Origin: Ensifer sp. MPMI2T
GTDB taxonomy: Bacteria; Pseudomonadota; Alphaproteobacteria; Rhizobiales; Rhizobiaceae
Reading direction: 5' to 3'
Length of the DNA: 64,000 bases
NCBI RefSeq assembly: GCF_004827385.1
Contig: NZ_SRXN01000006.1
Span: 186,001 to 250,000 of the forward strand
The position numbers were made by a program, and so were the translations under genes. Below the pieces are notes generated by a model. That model did no database searches and was not told the DNA's origin. It saw nothing but the letters and a program-made list of their open reading frames with translations. Positions 25,875 to 35,211 of this stretch are shown in pieces (within the stretch, counting starts at the first letter, position 1; every line of letters begins with the position of its first letter).

Positions 25875-26942
25875 ATGGCTTCCATCGATATCGCCAATAT
25901 CCAGAAATCCTACGGCATCCACCCGGTGCTGCACGACGTCGACCTCAAGATCCGCGACGGCGAATTCGTCGTGCTCGTCGGCCCGTCCGGCTGCGGCAAG
26001 TCCACCCTTCTGCGCATGATCGCCGGGCTCGAAAGCGTGACCGCCGGCGAGATTCGCATCGCCGGCAAGCGGGTCAACGAGCTCGCGCCGAAGGACCGCG
26101 ACATCGCCATGGTGTTTCAGTCCTATGCGCTCTATCCGCACATGTCGGTCGAGAGGAACATGAGCTACAGTCTCAGGCTGCGCAAGACGGCCAAGGACAG
26201 GATCACCACCGTCGTTTCCGGCGCCGCCGCCAAGCTTGGCCTCGAGCCTCTTCTAGAACGCCGCCCGCGCGCGCTTTCCGGCGGACAGCGCCAGCGCGTC
26301 GCCATGGGGCGGGCGATCGTCCGCCAGCCAAAGGCCTTTCTTTTCGACGAACCGCTCTCAAACCTCGATGCGCGTCTGCGCGAACAGATGCGCGCCGAAA
26401 TCAAGAAGCTGCACAAGGACCTCGGCGCCACGTCGATCTACGTGACGCATGACCAGATCGAGGCGATGACGTTGGCGGACCGCATCGTCGCCATGAATGG
26501 CGGCGTAGTTCAGCAGGTGGGAAGCCCGCTCGAACTCTACGATCGTCCGGCGAACCTCTTCGTGGCGGGTTTCATCGGCTCTCCCGGCATGAATTTCTTC
26601 AAGGGCACCTATCGTGCTGGCGGGAGGCCGAGTTTCGAGACAGAAGGAGGCGTCAGCATTCCGCTCGATGCGTCCCCGCCGATCGCGGATAATGCTTCGG
26701 CGACGCTCGGCATCCGTCCGGAACATGTCGTCCTTGCGGGTCACGGGCCGGACAGCCTGCTCGCGACGGTGGATCTCGTCGAGCCGACCGGATTCGGCAT
26801 CATCCTGCATTTGTCGCTCGGCCGGACAAGCTTCAAGGCCTTCACCAACGACCGGTCCTTCCTGACGGCCTCCGGCACCGTCCCGATCCGCTTTCCCACA
26901 CACTACCTGCATTTCTTCGATGCGGAGGGCAATCGCGTCTGA
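25875..26942 (+). CDS. CUT1 ABC transporter ATP-binding protein, UgpC/MsmK-like
   Basis: The protein has 355 residues with Walker A GPSGCGKST near residue 37, signature LSGGQRQRV, Walker B FLFDEPLSNLDARLR, a switch His in YVTHDQIEAMT, and a C-terminal OB/TOBE region with the IRPEH motif. It is the last gene of the operon. It may be shared with other CUT1 systems, as this ATPase class often is. Confidence 0.92.
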   Translation: MASIDIANIQKSYGIHPVLHDVDLKIRDGEFVVLVGPSGCGKSTLLRMIAGLESVTAGEIRIAGKRVNELAPKDRDIAMVFQSYALYPHMSVERNMSYSLRLRKTAKDRITTVVSGAAAKLGLEPLLERRPRALSGGQRQRVAMGRAIVRQPKAFLFDEPLSNLDARLREQMRAEIKKLHKDLGATSIYVTHDQIEAMTLADRIVAMNGGVVQQVGSPLELYDRPANLFVAGFIGSPGMNFFKGTYRAGGRPSFETEGGVSIPLDASPPIADNASATLGIRPEHVVLAGHGPDSLLATVDLVEPTGFGIILHLSLGRTSFKAFTNDRSFLTASGTVPIRFPTHYLHFFDAEGNRV

Positions 26943-27162
26943 TCCCACGCGTCGCCGCAGAACCGGCAGGAGCTTCATGTGCAGAGCGCTGAACGCGCCC
27001 CGACATGGCAATTGACTTCTGCCAAGTGGGCCTTAGTTTTGTTTTTGTCGCAAGTACCAACCGCCCTCGGCGCGCCATCATTGAGAGAAGCAAGCACCGC
27101 CAATACAACGAATTGACGATAGGTCCTCCTTGCCCCGCGCCCGGCGAAATTGAGGAAGTGTC

Positions 27163-27549
27163 ATGCGAATTCCTGTTGTTGCCCTCTCCTTTTCGGCACT
27201 CGTACTCTGTCCCGTAACTGGTCTCGCCCAGGAAGGCGATGCCAATGCCGGCGCCACCGTCTTCAAGAAATGCGCGGCCTGCCACGTCGTGGATAAGGAT
27301 CAGAACAAGGTCGGTCCGTCGCTGCAGGGTGTTATCGGCAGGACCGCCGGCACCCATCCGAATTTCAAGTATTCGCAGGCCATGACCGAAGCCGGCAAGG
27401 GAGGCCTCGTCTGGGATGATGCGACCCTGCGCGAGTATCTTCAGGACCCCAAGGCCAAGGTCAAGGGAACCAAGATGGCCTTTCCGGGCCTGAAGAAGGA
27501 AGACGAACTCGCCAATGTGATCGCCTACCTCAAGCAATATTCACAATAG
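27163..27549 (+). CDS. Periplasmic class I c-type cytochrome (cytochrome c2/c550-like)
   Basis: The protein has 128 residues with a signal peptide ending at Ala22. Heme attachment is CAACH (Cys37, Cys40, proximal His41), and Met105 in GTKMAFPG is the distal ligand. It is typical of small soluble electron donors to aa3 oxidases. It is immediately upstream of the cox cluster and is a likely donor to it, although a hairpin terminator separates them. Confidence 0.9.
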   Translation: MRIPVVALSFSALVLCPVTGLAQEGDANAGATVFKKCAACHVVDKDQNKVGPSLQGVIGRTAGTHPNFKYSQAMTEAGKGGLVWDDATLREYLQDPKAKVKGTKMAFPGLKKEDELANVIAYLKQYSQ

Positions 27550-27558
27550 GCAGAACTA

Positions 27559-27597
27559 TCGCGCGAAAGGGAGCCGGACAACAACCCTTTCGGGCGA
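27559..27597 (+). terminator. Hairpin between the cytochrome c gene and coxM
   Basis: A 13-bp stem with one mismatch (TCGCGCGAAAGGG against CCCTTTCGGGCGA) and a 13-nt loop lies 10 nt after the cytochrome c stop and is followed by TTTGCGACTATTTT. It probably terminates the monocistronic cytochrome transcript, so coxM would need its own promoter in 27600-27687. Confidence 0.6.
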
Positions 27598-27687
27598 TTT
27601 GCGACTATTTTCCGTTCGTGCAATAATCGTGATCGGAACTCTACGCGTATTCATGCCCACAGCCGATTACGGTAGGAGGGACAAGAA

Positions 27688-28530
27688 ATGGCCGTGGTGG
27701 TGATTCTGGTTTTGTTGGCCGCCGGTTCAGTGTTGTTCCATTTGTTGAGTCCCTGGTGGTGGACACCAATCGCCTCCAACTGGAATTACATAGACAATAC
27801 TCTCATCATAACTTTCTGGATCACCGGCTTCGTCTTCGTAGCGGTTGTACTGTTTACTGCTTATTGCGTTTTTCGGTTCCGCCATCGGCCCGGAAATCAG
27901 GCCGCCTACGAGCCCGAAAACAAACGGCTCGAAGGCTGGCTTGCCGTAAGCACGACGGTTGGCGTCATCGCAATGCTGGCGCCGGGCCTTTTCGTCTGGA
28001 ACCAGTTCATCACCGTCCCGACGGCGGCAACGGAAGTGGAAGTCGTCGGCCAGCAATGGCTGTGGAGTTTCCGGCTCCCGGGCGCGGACGGAAAGCTCGG
28101 AACGTCGGAAACCCGGGACGTCGCGCCGGAGAACTCGCTGGGCCTCAACCGCAAGGACGCGGCTACGCTCGACGACGTGATCATCGAAGGTGGCGAGTTG
28201 CACCTGCCGGTCGGAAAACCCGTCAAGGTTCTCCTGCGTTCGGTCGATGTCCTGCATGATTTCTATGTGCCGGAGTTCCGCGCCAAGATGGATATGGTGC
28301 CCGGCATGGTGACCTATTTCTGGTTCACGCCGACGCGGACAGGCACGTTCGAGATCCTCTGTGCAGAGCTTTGCGGCGTCGGCCATCCGCAGATGCGCGG
28401 CACAGTGGTGGTCGACACCGAGGCCGATTACCAGACGTGGCTCGCCGAGCAGCAGACCTTTTCGCAATTGACGGCATCGTCCGATGATCGCCCGAAGGCG
28501 GTCACGGCCGTCGCCTCGTCGGCGCAATAG
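27688..28530 (+). CDS. coxM: Cytochrome c oxidase subunit II (alternative aa3-type oxidase)
   Basis: The protein has 280 residues. Two N-terminal membrane hairpin segments (about 3-20 and 38-62, with a further one near 88-105) precede a periplasmic cupredoxin domain. The binuclear CuA ligands are complete: His190, Cys225, Glu227, Cys229, His233 and Met236 (CAELCGVGHPQM). QQWLWSF near residue 122 is the conserved aromatic entry site for electrons. No fused cytochrome c domain is present, in line with the separate upstream cytochrome. Gene order matches coxMNOP of Bradyrhizobium. Confidence 0.9.
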   Translation: MAVVVILVLLAAGSVLFHLLSPWWWTPIASNWNYIDNTLIITFWITGFVFVAVVLFTAYCVFRFRHRPGNQAAYEPENKRLEGWLAVSTTVGVIAMLAPGLFVWNQFITVPTAATEVEVVGQQWLWSFRLPGADGKLGTSETRDVAPENSLGLNRKDAATLDDVIIEGGELHLPVGKPVKVLLRSVDVLHDFYVPEFRAKMDMVPGMVTYFWFTPTRTGTFEILCAELCGVGHPQMRGTVVVDTEADYQTWLAEQQTFSQLTASSDDRPKAVTAVASSAQ

Positions 28531-28539
28531 GGGGCGCCA

Positions 28540-28643
28540 CTGCGTGTTTCCTTAAATCGCAGCCGATTTAAGGATAAAAACATGCAGCAATTCAAAGTGC
28601 TACGGCGTCCTTTGCGCGTCTGACTAGACGCGCGGCGCTGTAG
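28540..28643. repeat. RIME-like mosaic element inside the cox operon
   Basis: This full-length copy has the same orientation as the one at 14446-14550 and is nearly identical to it through the linker (AACATGCAGCAATTCAAAGTG region). It starts 9 bp after the coxM stop and ends 30 bp before coxN, so it would be transcribed as two adjacent stem-loops between subunits II and I. Confidence 0.7.
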
Positions 28644-28673
28644 GTAGAAACTGGGAAACTTGGAGGGAATATA

Positions 28674-30452
28674 ATGGTCGACGTCCGGTCCGGTATTGGC
28701 GAGGCGGTCCCGCCCGCCGAAGTCGAGGATGTTGAACTTTATCATCCGCACAGCTGGTGGACCCGATACGTTTTCAGCCAGGACGCGAAAGTCATCGCCA
28801 TCCAATACGCCATGACGGCGATCGCCATCGGCATGGTCGCGCTGGTGCTCTCGTGGTTGATGCGCCTGCAACTCGGCTTTCCCGACACCTTCACCTTCAT
28901 CGACGCAGAGCGCTACTATCAGTTCATCACCATGCACGGGATGATCATGGTGATCTATCTTCTGACCGCGCTCTTCCTCGGGGGCTTCGGCAACTATCTG
29001 ATCCCGCTGATGGTCGGCGCTCGCGACATGGTCTTTCCCTACGCGAACATGCTGAGCTACTGGATCTACCTGGTCGCAGTGCTGGTACTGGTCGCGAGCT
29101 TCTTCGCTCCCGGCGGGCCGACCGGGGCCGGCTGGACGCTGTATCCGCCGCAAGCGATTCTCTCGAATACACCCGGCGGAAAGGATTGGGGCATCATCCT
29201 GATGCTCTCTTCGCTGATCATCTTCATCATTGGCTTCACGATGGGCGGCCTCAACTACGTCGTCACGGTTCTGCAAGGCCGGGCTCGTGGCATGACCCTG
29301 ATGCGTATGCCGCTGACGGTCTGGGGCATCGTCACCGCCACGGTCATGGCACTGCTCGCCTTCCCGGCACTGTTCGTCGCCTGCGTCATGATGCTTTTTG
29401 ATCGGCTGCTCGGCACGAGCTTCTTCATGCCGGCGATCGCCGAGATGGGAGAGCAACTGCAATATGGCGGCGGAAGCCCTATCCTGTTCCAGCACCTCTT
29501 CTGGTTCTTCGGTCATCCGGAGGTCTATATCGTCGCGCTGCCGGCCTTCGGCATCGTTTCGGACCTCATCAGCACGCATGCGCGCAAGAATATCTTCGGC
29601 TATCGCATGATGGTTTGGGCGATCGTTGTTATCGGCGGGCTGTCCATGGTCGTCTGGGCACACCACATGTACGTCAGCGGCATGAACCCCTATTTCGGCT
29701 TCTTCTTCGCCACCACGACGCTGATCATCGCAGTGCCGACGGCAATCAAGGTCTACAATTGGGTACTGACGCTTTGGCGGGGCAACATCCACCTGACCTT
29801 GCCGATGCTCTTCGCCCTCGCCTTCATCGTCACCTTCGTCAACGGCGGCCTCACCGGGTTGTTTCTTGGCAATGTCGTCGTCGACGTGCCGCTCTCCGAC
29901 ACCATGTTCGTCGTCGCGCATTTCCACATGGTCATGGGCGTCGCGCCGATTCTGGTAATCTTCGGGGCGATCTATCACTGGTATCCGAAGATCACGGGGC
30001 GCATGCTCAACGAGGCGCTCGGCCAGTTGCATTTCTGGATCACCTTCCTTGGCTCCTACGCGATCTTCTTCCCGATGCACTATGTCGGCCTCGTTGGCGT
30101 TCCGCGCCGCTACCACGATCTCGGCGAAGCAGCGTTCGTGCCGGAGTCGGTCCACAGCCTCAACGCCTTCATCAGCGTCGCGGCGCTCATCGTCGGCGCG
30201 GCCCAGATCGTCTTTCTGTTCAATCTCGTCTGGAGCCTGCGCCACGGCCGAGAGGCCGGCGGCAATCCCTGGCGCGCCACGACGCTCGAATGGCAAACAC
30301 CCGAAACGCCGCCGCCTCACGGTAACTGGGGCAAGGAACTGCCGGTCGTCTATCGCTGGGCGTATGACTACAGCGTCCCCGGCGCGCCGGAGGATTTCAT
30401 CCCGCAAAACCAGCCTGCGCCCGGACGCGTCAGTCACGAGGCCGCCTCATGA
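28674..30452 (+). CDS. coxN: Cytochrome c oxidase subunit I (heme-copper oxidase, A family)
   Basis: The protein has 592 residues and at least 12 membrane segments. Low-spin heme ligands are His88 and His418. CuB is held by His281, His330 and His331, with the cross-linking Tyr285 (GHPEVY), and the heme a3 ligand is His416 (AHFHMVM). Glu283 in the HPEV motif is the D-channel glutamate of A1-type oxidases. It carries out oxygen reduction and proton pumping. Its stop overlaps coxO (ATGA). Confidence 0.94.
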   Translation: MVDVRSGIGEAVPPAEVEDVELYHPHSWWTRYVFSQDAKVIAIQYAMTAIAIGMVALVLSWLMRLQLGFPDTFTFIDAERYYQFITMHGMIMVIYLLTALFLGGFGNYLIPLMVGARDMVFPYANMLSYWIYLVAVLVLVASFFAPGGPTGAGWTLYPPQAILSNTPGGKDWGIILMLSSLIIFIIGFTMGGLNYVVTVLQGRARGMTLMRMPLTVWGIVTATVMALLAFPALFVACVMMLFDRLLGTSFFMPAIAEMGEQLQYGGGSPILFQHLFWFFGHPEVYIVALPAFGIVSDLISTHARKNIFGYRMMVWAIVVIGGLSMVVWAHHMYVSGMNPYFGFFFATTTLIIAVPTAIKVYNWVLTLWRGNIHLTLPMLFALAFIVTFVNGGLTGLFLGNVVVDVPLSDTMFVVAHFHMVMGVAPILVIFGAIYHWYPKITGRMLNEALGQLHFWITFLGSYAIFFPMHYVGLVGVPRRYHDLGEAAFVPESVHSLNAFISVAALIVGAAQIVFLFNLVWSLRHGREAGGNPWRATTLEWQTPETPPPHGNWGKELPVVYRWAYDYSVPGAPEDFIPQNQPAPGRVSHEAAS

Positions 30453-31147
30453 CGGTCGTGCTGGTCTTCCTGGCGGTCATCGCCGTCATCATCGCCTGGT
30501 GGCTGGCACAACAGCGACTGGCCTCGAAACCTTGGCTGGAAGTGGGGCATCTGCACGACCATCGCAGCGTCGAGCCCGTACCGGCCGCCAAGATCGGTCT
30601 CGCTGTCTTTCTCGCCGTCGTCGGCGCGCTCTTCACGCTTTTCATCAGCGCCTATTTCATGCGCATGGCCTCGTCCGACTGGTCGCCGCTGCCGCTGCCG
30701 CGCTTTCTTTGGATCAACACCGGTATTCTTGCGCTTAGCAGCGTGACGCTGCATTGGGCAAAACTCGAAGCCGAGCGACAGAACGACGAAGCTGCGCGGA
30801 CCAGCCTGCTCGTCGCATTCGCCGCAGGCCTGGCCTTCCTCGTCGGACAGCTTTTCGCCTGGCGCGCGCTTTCGTCCGCCGGGTATCTGCTAACCAGCAG
30901 CCCCGCCAACAGCTTTTTCTACATGCTCACCGCGATGCACGGCCTGCACATCGTCGGCGGGCTCGCGGCGCTCGGACGCGTCACCCTGCGCACTTGGGAT
31001 GCACCGATCGACCATCGGTCGCGTCTCGCAATCGGGCTCTGCGCCACGTATTGGCATTTCATGCTGGCCGTCTGGCTGGTTCTATTCGCCCTCTTTTCCG
31101 GTTGGGCCAACGACGTCGTCGATCTCTGCCGTCAATTGCTGACATAG
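30449..31147 (+). CDS. coxO: Cytochrome c oxidase subunit III-like protein
   Basis: The protein has 232 residues with about seven hydrophobic segments in the heme-copper oxidase subunit III fold (AMHGLHIVGGLAAL, later YWHFMLAVWLVLF). It is translationally coupled to coxN by a 4-bp overlap. It is one of two consecutive subunit III-type genes, as in coxMNOP. These proteins have no cofactor and stabilise the core complex. Confidence 0.88.
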   Translation: MTVVLVFLAVIAVIIAWWLAQQRLASKPWLEVGHLHDHRSVEPVPAAKIGLAVFLAVVGALFTLFISAYFMRMASSDWSPLPLPRFLWINTGILALSSVTLHWAKLEAERQNDEAARTSLLVAFAAGLAFLVGQLFAWRALSSAGYLLTSSPANSFFYMLTAMHGLHIVGGLAALGRVTLRTWDAPIDHRSRLAIGLCATYWHFMLAVWLVLFALFSGWANDVVDLCRQLLT

Positions 31148-31157
31148 GAACGCTGAC

Positions 31158-31880
31158 ATGTCCGCTCCGCTAAAGCCGTCCTCCATGGAAACGCTCCCCC
31201 GCCCTTCCGGTCTCGCCGGCTTGGCCGCCGACTGGGCCTCGGACCAGCGGGCCTTCAAGAATGTCTCCTGGGGAAAGGCCATGATGTGGATCTTCCTCCT
31301 AAGCGACACGTTCATCTTCGGCTGCTTCCTGATCGCCTATATGTCGGCGCGCATGTCAACCACCGTGCCCTGGCCGAACCCGAGCGAGGTCTTCGCGCTG
31401 GAGATCGGCGGCGTCCACGTGCCGCTGATTCTCATCGCCATCATGACGTTCGTCCTGATCTCCAGCAGCGGCACCATGGCGATGGCCGTCAACTACGGCT
31501 ACCGCCGCGACCGGCGCAAGACCGCCGCCCTTATGCTCATCACCGCGCTGTTCGGCGCCACATTTGTCGGCATGCAGGCCTTCGAATGGTCGAAGCTGAT
31601 CGCCGAGGGCGTGCGGCCCTGGGGCAATCCCTGGGGCGCGGCACAGTTCGGCTCGACCTTCTTCATGATCACCGGCTTTCACGGCACCCACGTCACGATC
31701 GGAGTGATCTTCCTGTTGATCATCGCTCGCAAGGTTTGGCGCGGCGACTTCGACACGGAGCGGCGCGGCTTTTTCACAAGCCGCAAGGGTCACTACGAGA
31801 TCGTCGAGATCACCGGCCTTTACTGGCACTTCGTCGATCTGGTCTGGGTCTTCATCTTTGCATTCTTCTATCTTTGGTGA
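31158..31880 (+). CDS. coxP: Cytochrome c oxidase subunit III
   Basis: The protein has 240 residues with seven membrane segments. The motifs GFHGTHVTIGVIFLL and EITGLYWHFVDLVWVFIF are diagnostic for subunit III (CoxC/CyoC). Its start follows coxO by 10 bp. It resembles the classic subunit III more closely than CoxO does. Confidence 0.9.
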   Translation: MSAPLKPSSMETLPRPSGLAGLAADWASDQRAFKNVSWGKAMMWIFLLSDTFIFGCFLIAYMSARMSTTVPWPNPSEVFALEIGGVHVPLILIAIMTFVLISSSGTMAMAVNYGYRRDRRKTAALMLITALFGATFVGMQAFEWSKLIAEGVRPWGNPWGAAQFGSTFFMITGFHGTHVTIGVIFLLIIARKVWRGDFDTERRGFFTSRKGHYEIVEITGLYWHFVDLVWVFIFAFFYLW

Positions 31881-31890
31881 GGAGGGCATC

Positions 31891-32229
31891 ATGGCTCCGG
31901 TAGAGGCGCATGCCGCGCAGCAGCAGCACCACCCGATCAAGCTCTACCTTTTGGTCTGGGGCCTGCTTTTCGTCCTCAGCGCTTTTTCCTACATGGTGGA
32001 CTACCTCGGTCTTGAGGGTTATCTGCGCTGGTCGCTGATCCTGATCTTCATGATGCTCAAGGCCGGTCTCATCGTCGCTGTGTTCATGCACATGGCCTGG
32101 GAGCGCCTTGCACTGACCTACGCGATTTTGCTGCCGCCCCTGCTCGTCCTGGTTTTCGTGGCACTGATGGTTTCGGAGTCGAGCTACGTGCTCCTGACGC
32201 GGCTTCTGTTCTTCGGCGCGGCGCCCTGA
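31891..32229 (+). CDS. Cytochrome c oxidase subunit IV family protein
   Basis: The protein has 112 residues with three membrane segments (KLYLLVWGLLFVLSAF; YLRWSLILIFMMLKAGLIVA; TYAILLPPLLVLVFVALMV), matching the small prokaryotic subunit IV (CyoD/COX4_pro) family. A GAGGAGGG site precedes ATG 31891, so the 11-residue upstream extension is dropped. It is the last gene of the oxidase operon. Confidence 0.87.
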   Translation: MAPVEAHAAQQQHHPIKLYLLVWGLLFVLSAFSYMVDYLGLEGYLRWSLILIFMMLKAGLIVAVFMHMAWERLALTYAILLPPLLVLVFVALMVSESSYVLLTRLLFFGAAP

Positions 32230-32265
32230 TAGGCGCCCGCGCTGTGACTGTTGGCATTGCCCCCT

Positions 32266-33273
32266 TCAGGATGCCCGGACCGCATTTACGATCTCCGCCA
32301 TGACACCATGCAGCGCGTCGCGATAGCCGTTGCGCGCCGAAGGCCCGCTCTCCTCCGAGGTCATCACGACGGTCAGTTGCAGTGTCGGGACGATATAGAG
32401 CATCTGGCCGCCATAGCCCCAGGCGAAATGAACGTCCTCGCCGCCGATCGGCCGGGTGAACCAGCCATAACCATAGGCGTCGCCCGAGAAACGCGAATTG
32501 GTGCGCGCCTGCCATGAGAGCTCGATCCAATCTTCTGGAATGATCTGCTGGCCTTCAGCCGTCCTGCCGCGGTTGCGGTAGAGCTCTCCGAAAGCAAGCA
32601 GCGAGCGGGCGCTCATCGCCATCTGGTTGCCACCGAGATAAATGCCCTGCGGATCTCGTTCCCAGGCGCCGATCCTAAAACCCTCGACCGGGCCGAGCCA
32701 ATCACGCGCGAGCGCCAGGGTCGACTTGCCGCTGACGTTCGTCAGGATCGCCGAAAGGAGGTGGGTAGACGCCGTCGAATAAAGCATCTGCCCTCCGGGC
32801 TCGTCATCGAAAGGCTGGGCGAGTGCAAAACGGACCCAATTGCTGCTGGAGACCCAGCGCCCGTAATTCGGCCCCGACATTCGGCCCAGTCCTGCCTGCA
32901 TCGAAAGCAGGTTACCGATCGTGATGTCATTGATCCGAGGGTCCGGCGATGCCGGCAGATCGCTCTTCAGGATCGGCGCGATTTTCTGGTCCGCGCCTTC
33001 GAGCAGTCCCTTATCGATCGCGATGCCGACAAGCGCCGAAACGATGGACTTCGACGCCGATTTGATGTTGGTCGAATCCTCCGGCACATGCCCGCGATAG
33101 CCACGTTCCGCGATGACCTTGCCGTTGCGGGCAACGACGACGGTCTTCAGCGACGTCAGGTCCTGGCGGGCCGCAAGGTCATCGAGCAGCGAACGGACCG
33201 AAGGGACCTCCTGCGCGATCGCAAACGGCAGGAACGCGAAGAACGACAGAAGAGCGGCAATCAGCTTGACCAT
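32266..33273 (-). CDS. Secreted serine hydrolase, class C beta-lactamase family
   Basis: The protein has about 335 residues. A signal peptide (MVKLIAALLSFFAFLPFAIA, cut before Gln) precedes a penicillin-binding/AmpC-type fold. The SxxK nucleophile motif is Ser72-Ala-Ser-Lys75 in KSASKSIVS, and a downstream Tyr motif lies in YSTASTHLL. ATG 33273 is chosen because AGGTGA lies 7 nt before it; GTG 33282 and ATG 33279 are alternatives. Members include esterases, DD-peptidases and 6-aminohexanoate-dimer hydrolase. True beta-lactamase activity is not implied. Confidence 0.85.
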   Translation of the reverse strand: MVKLIAALLSFFAFLPFAIAQEVPSVRSLLDDLAARQDLTSLKTVVVARNGKVIAERGYRGHVPEDSTNIKSASKSIVSALVGIAIDKGLLEGADQKIAPILKSDLPASPDPRINDITIGNLLSMQAGLGRMSGPNYGRWVSSSNWVRFALAQPFDDEPGGQMLYSTASTHLLSAILTNVSGKSTLALARDWLGPVEGFRIGAWERDPQGIYLGGNQMAMSARSLLAFGELYRNRGRTAEGQQIIPEDWIELSWQARTNSRFSGDAYGYGWFTRPIGGEDVHFAWGYGGQMLYIVPTLQLTVVMTSEESGPSARNGYRDALHGVMAEIVNAVRAS

Positions 33274-33287
33274 CCGCATCACCTAAA

Positions 33288-33377
33288 GCAATTCGAGGAA
33301 CGGCTAGGCAACGGTTTTCCGTCCGGAATTGCGTTATTTCAAATGAGGTAGACCATTTCGTTGTTTCAATGAAATGG
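33288..33377. repeat. Two neighbouring hairpins upstream of the serine hydrolase gene
   Basis: GCAATTC (33288-33294) pairs with GAATTGC (33326-33332) around an inner GAACGG/CCGTC stem. CCATTTC (33353-33359) pairs with GAAATGG (33371-33377) with an 11-nt loop. They look like a second, unrelated class of palindromic intergenic element. The TCCGGAATTGCG motif is one I associate with rhizobial intergenic repeats. No other copy was noticed in this window. Confidence 0.45.
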
Positions 33378-33445
33378 CCTAGCGTGGATGCACGGCGAAA
33401 TCATCACGCCGGTCCAGAACTCACGTCGATTTGAAACCAGTTTAT

Positions 33446-33480
33446 TGCGCCGCGCGCCTTACACGACGCGCAAGGCCGTT
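33446..33480. repeat. RIME-like element, diverged hairpin half
   Basis: GCGCCGCGCG and CGCGCAAGGCC flank a short TTACACGA tip. The layout is that of the repeat's hairpin half but the arms are degraded. It lies 43 bp downstream of the gshB stop. Confidence 0.35.
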
Positions 33481-33522
33481 TCGCCTCCCTTGCATGCGAA
33501 TGGTTCTCTCACGAGAAGACCG

Positions 33523-34467
33523 TCATCCCGCCCGCTTCGCCTCCAGCACGTCCCACACCTTCGCCGCCACGTCCGGACCACCAAGCCTCTTCACCGCGCG
33601 GATGCCCGTCGGCGCCGTCACGTTTATTTCGGTGAGCTTGTCATCGATGACGTCGATGCCGACGAGAATGAGCCCCTTCTCACGCAGGGAAGGACCCAAT
33701 CGCTCGCAGATCTCCCGCTCCTTTTCGGAGAGATCGGCGGCAGTCGGCGCACCGCCGCGTACCATGTTGGAGCGCAGATCACCCTCTGCAGGCACCCGGT
33801 TGACCGCGCCCGCGAACTCACCGTCGACGAGAAGAATGCGCTTGTCGCCATGCTTCACGTTCGGCAGGAACTGCTGAATGACCCAAGGCTCACGGAAAGT
33901 CGTCGCGAAAATATCATAGAGCGACCCGTAGTTGAGATCGTCCTTGGTCAGGCGCACCACGGCTGCGCCGCCATGGCCGAACAGCGGCTTCATGACGATG
34001 TCGCCATATTCCGCGCGGAACAGGTCAATTTCCGCCTTGTCGCGCGTAATCAGCGTCGGCGGCATCAGGTCCGAGAACTCGGTGACGAAGAGTTTCTCCG
34101 GAGCGTTGCGCACTTGAGCCGGATCGTTGACCACGAGGGTCTTGGGATGGATCTTTTCCAGCATATGGGTCGACGCGATGTAGGCGAGATCGAATGGCGG
34201 ATCCTGGCGCATGAGCACCACGTCGACATCAGCCAGGTTCGCACGCTGCTTCTCGCCTAGCACGAAATGGTTGCCCTTCTCGTCGTGCACCTCGACCGGT
34301 TCCAGCGTACAAAAGACATTGTCGCCGATCATCGCAAGACGGTCGGGAGTATAGTGATAAAGCTCGTGTCCGCGCGCCTGCGCCTCCAGCATCAAGGCAA
34401 AGGCGCTATCGCCCGCGATGTTGATTGAAGAGATATGATCCATCTGGACCGCGACTTTGAGTTTCAT
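33523..34467 (-). CDS. gshB: Glutathione synthetase
   Basis: The protein has 314 residues, the normal length for bacterial GshB. It has an N-terminal domain of about 120 residues followed by an ATP-grasp fold. Recognisable segments are [34 protein letters not shown] (ATP-binding lysine and glycine loop) and [18 protein letters not shown] (magnesium-binding and C-terminal loop). It joins glycine to gamma-glutamylcysteine in the cytosol. ATG 34467 is chosen over an open frame reaching 34626 because the domain begins with [12 protein letters not shown]. It is divergent from the broken DUF6065-like gene. Confidence 0.93.
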   Translation of the reverse strand: MKLKVAVQMDHISSINIAGDSAFALMLEAQARGHELYHYTPDRLAMIGDNVFCTLEPVEVHDEKGNHFVLGEKQRANLADVDVVLMRQDPPFDLAYIASTHMLEKIHPKTLVVNDPAQVRNAPEKLFVTEFSDLMPPTLITRDKAEIDLFRAEYGDIVMKPLFGHGGAAVVRLTKDDLNYGSLYDIFATTFREPWVIQQFLPNVKHGDKRILLVDGEFAGAVNRVPAEGDLRSNMVRGGAPTAADLSEKEREICERLGPSLREKGLILVGIDVIDDKLTEINVTAPTGIRAVKRLGGPDVAAKVWDVLEAKRAG

Positions 34468-34749
34468 GGAGAGTCTCTCGGGCGAACCGCCGCCATTATG
34501 GAATTTGGGCCGGCTGGCGGTCTCGCCGACCTCGTTGAAGAGACATGCATCCGGGCTGGCATGGCCAGCGCCATTCCGCATGTCTGTGACGTGCCATCTT
34601 GAAGCACGACTTCGCCCTGCGTGCAACGGTCGCGAACGCCGTAGTGCCCGCCGGGATAAGCGCGGAGACTTGTGGATCTCAAGGCAATCCCCGCGGAATA
34701 GACGCCGCGCAATTCCGTTTCTCCTTAACTGTTCAACTGGAGAACCGGG

Positions 34750-35211
34750 ATGTTCCGTTTACCGAAGAAAGAACCGCGGGTGATTCGCTTTCTCTGCCGT
34801 CCGGAAGACGATGGCGTCATCGCACCGCCGCTGCCTGCCAAATCGGTCCTGCCCGAGTGGTTCCGCAAGCTGCCGGCGATCGATCAACAGCGCCTGTCGA
34901 CAACCAACAACGGCCTGACCGTCAAGCGCTGCATGCCATTCCTCGACGCGCTCGCCACCGGCTGGATCCTGCCGATCGCCGCGACCGTGAGACTGGAAAT
35001 CAAGGATGGCGGCCGCAGCGTAGAGGCGGGCTGGGAGTTCGACCGTGTCATGGTCAGCAATCACGGCGCCCATCAGGTGGCTGGAAACCCGCTAGACCCG
35101 TCTCCGCCTTGCAACCGATCCGGCCCCCTCTTTTTTGACCGCCCGAAAAGTCAGCGAGCGGCGCGCGCCGTTTTTCGATACCAGCCGGCTCCGGCGATGG
35201 TGTTTCGGTAG
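34750..35211 (+). pseudogene. N-terminal fragment of a DUF6065-like protein
   Basis: GGAG precedes ATG 34750. The first 115 or so residues (LPEWFRKLP, TVKRCMPFLDALATGWILP, NHGAHQVAGNP) match what I recall of the N-terminal half of the DUF6065 family, whose function is unknown. After about 35100 the frame runs into unrelated low-quality sequence and stops at 35211. The missing C-terminal part appears on the opposite strand just downstream (35151-35380), so the gene looks rearranged. The family assignment is from memory, without a search. Confidence 0.6.

Noticed and set aside
28428..30437. 669-codon minus-strand open frame across coxN
   Set aside because: It is antisense to an unmistakable cytochrome oxidase subunit I. 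Its composition is Asp/Glu/Arg/His-rich, as expected of a shadow of a hydrophobic high-GC gene.
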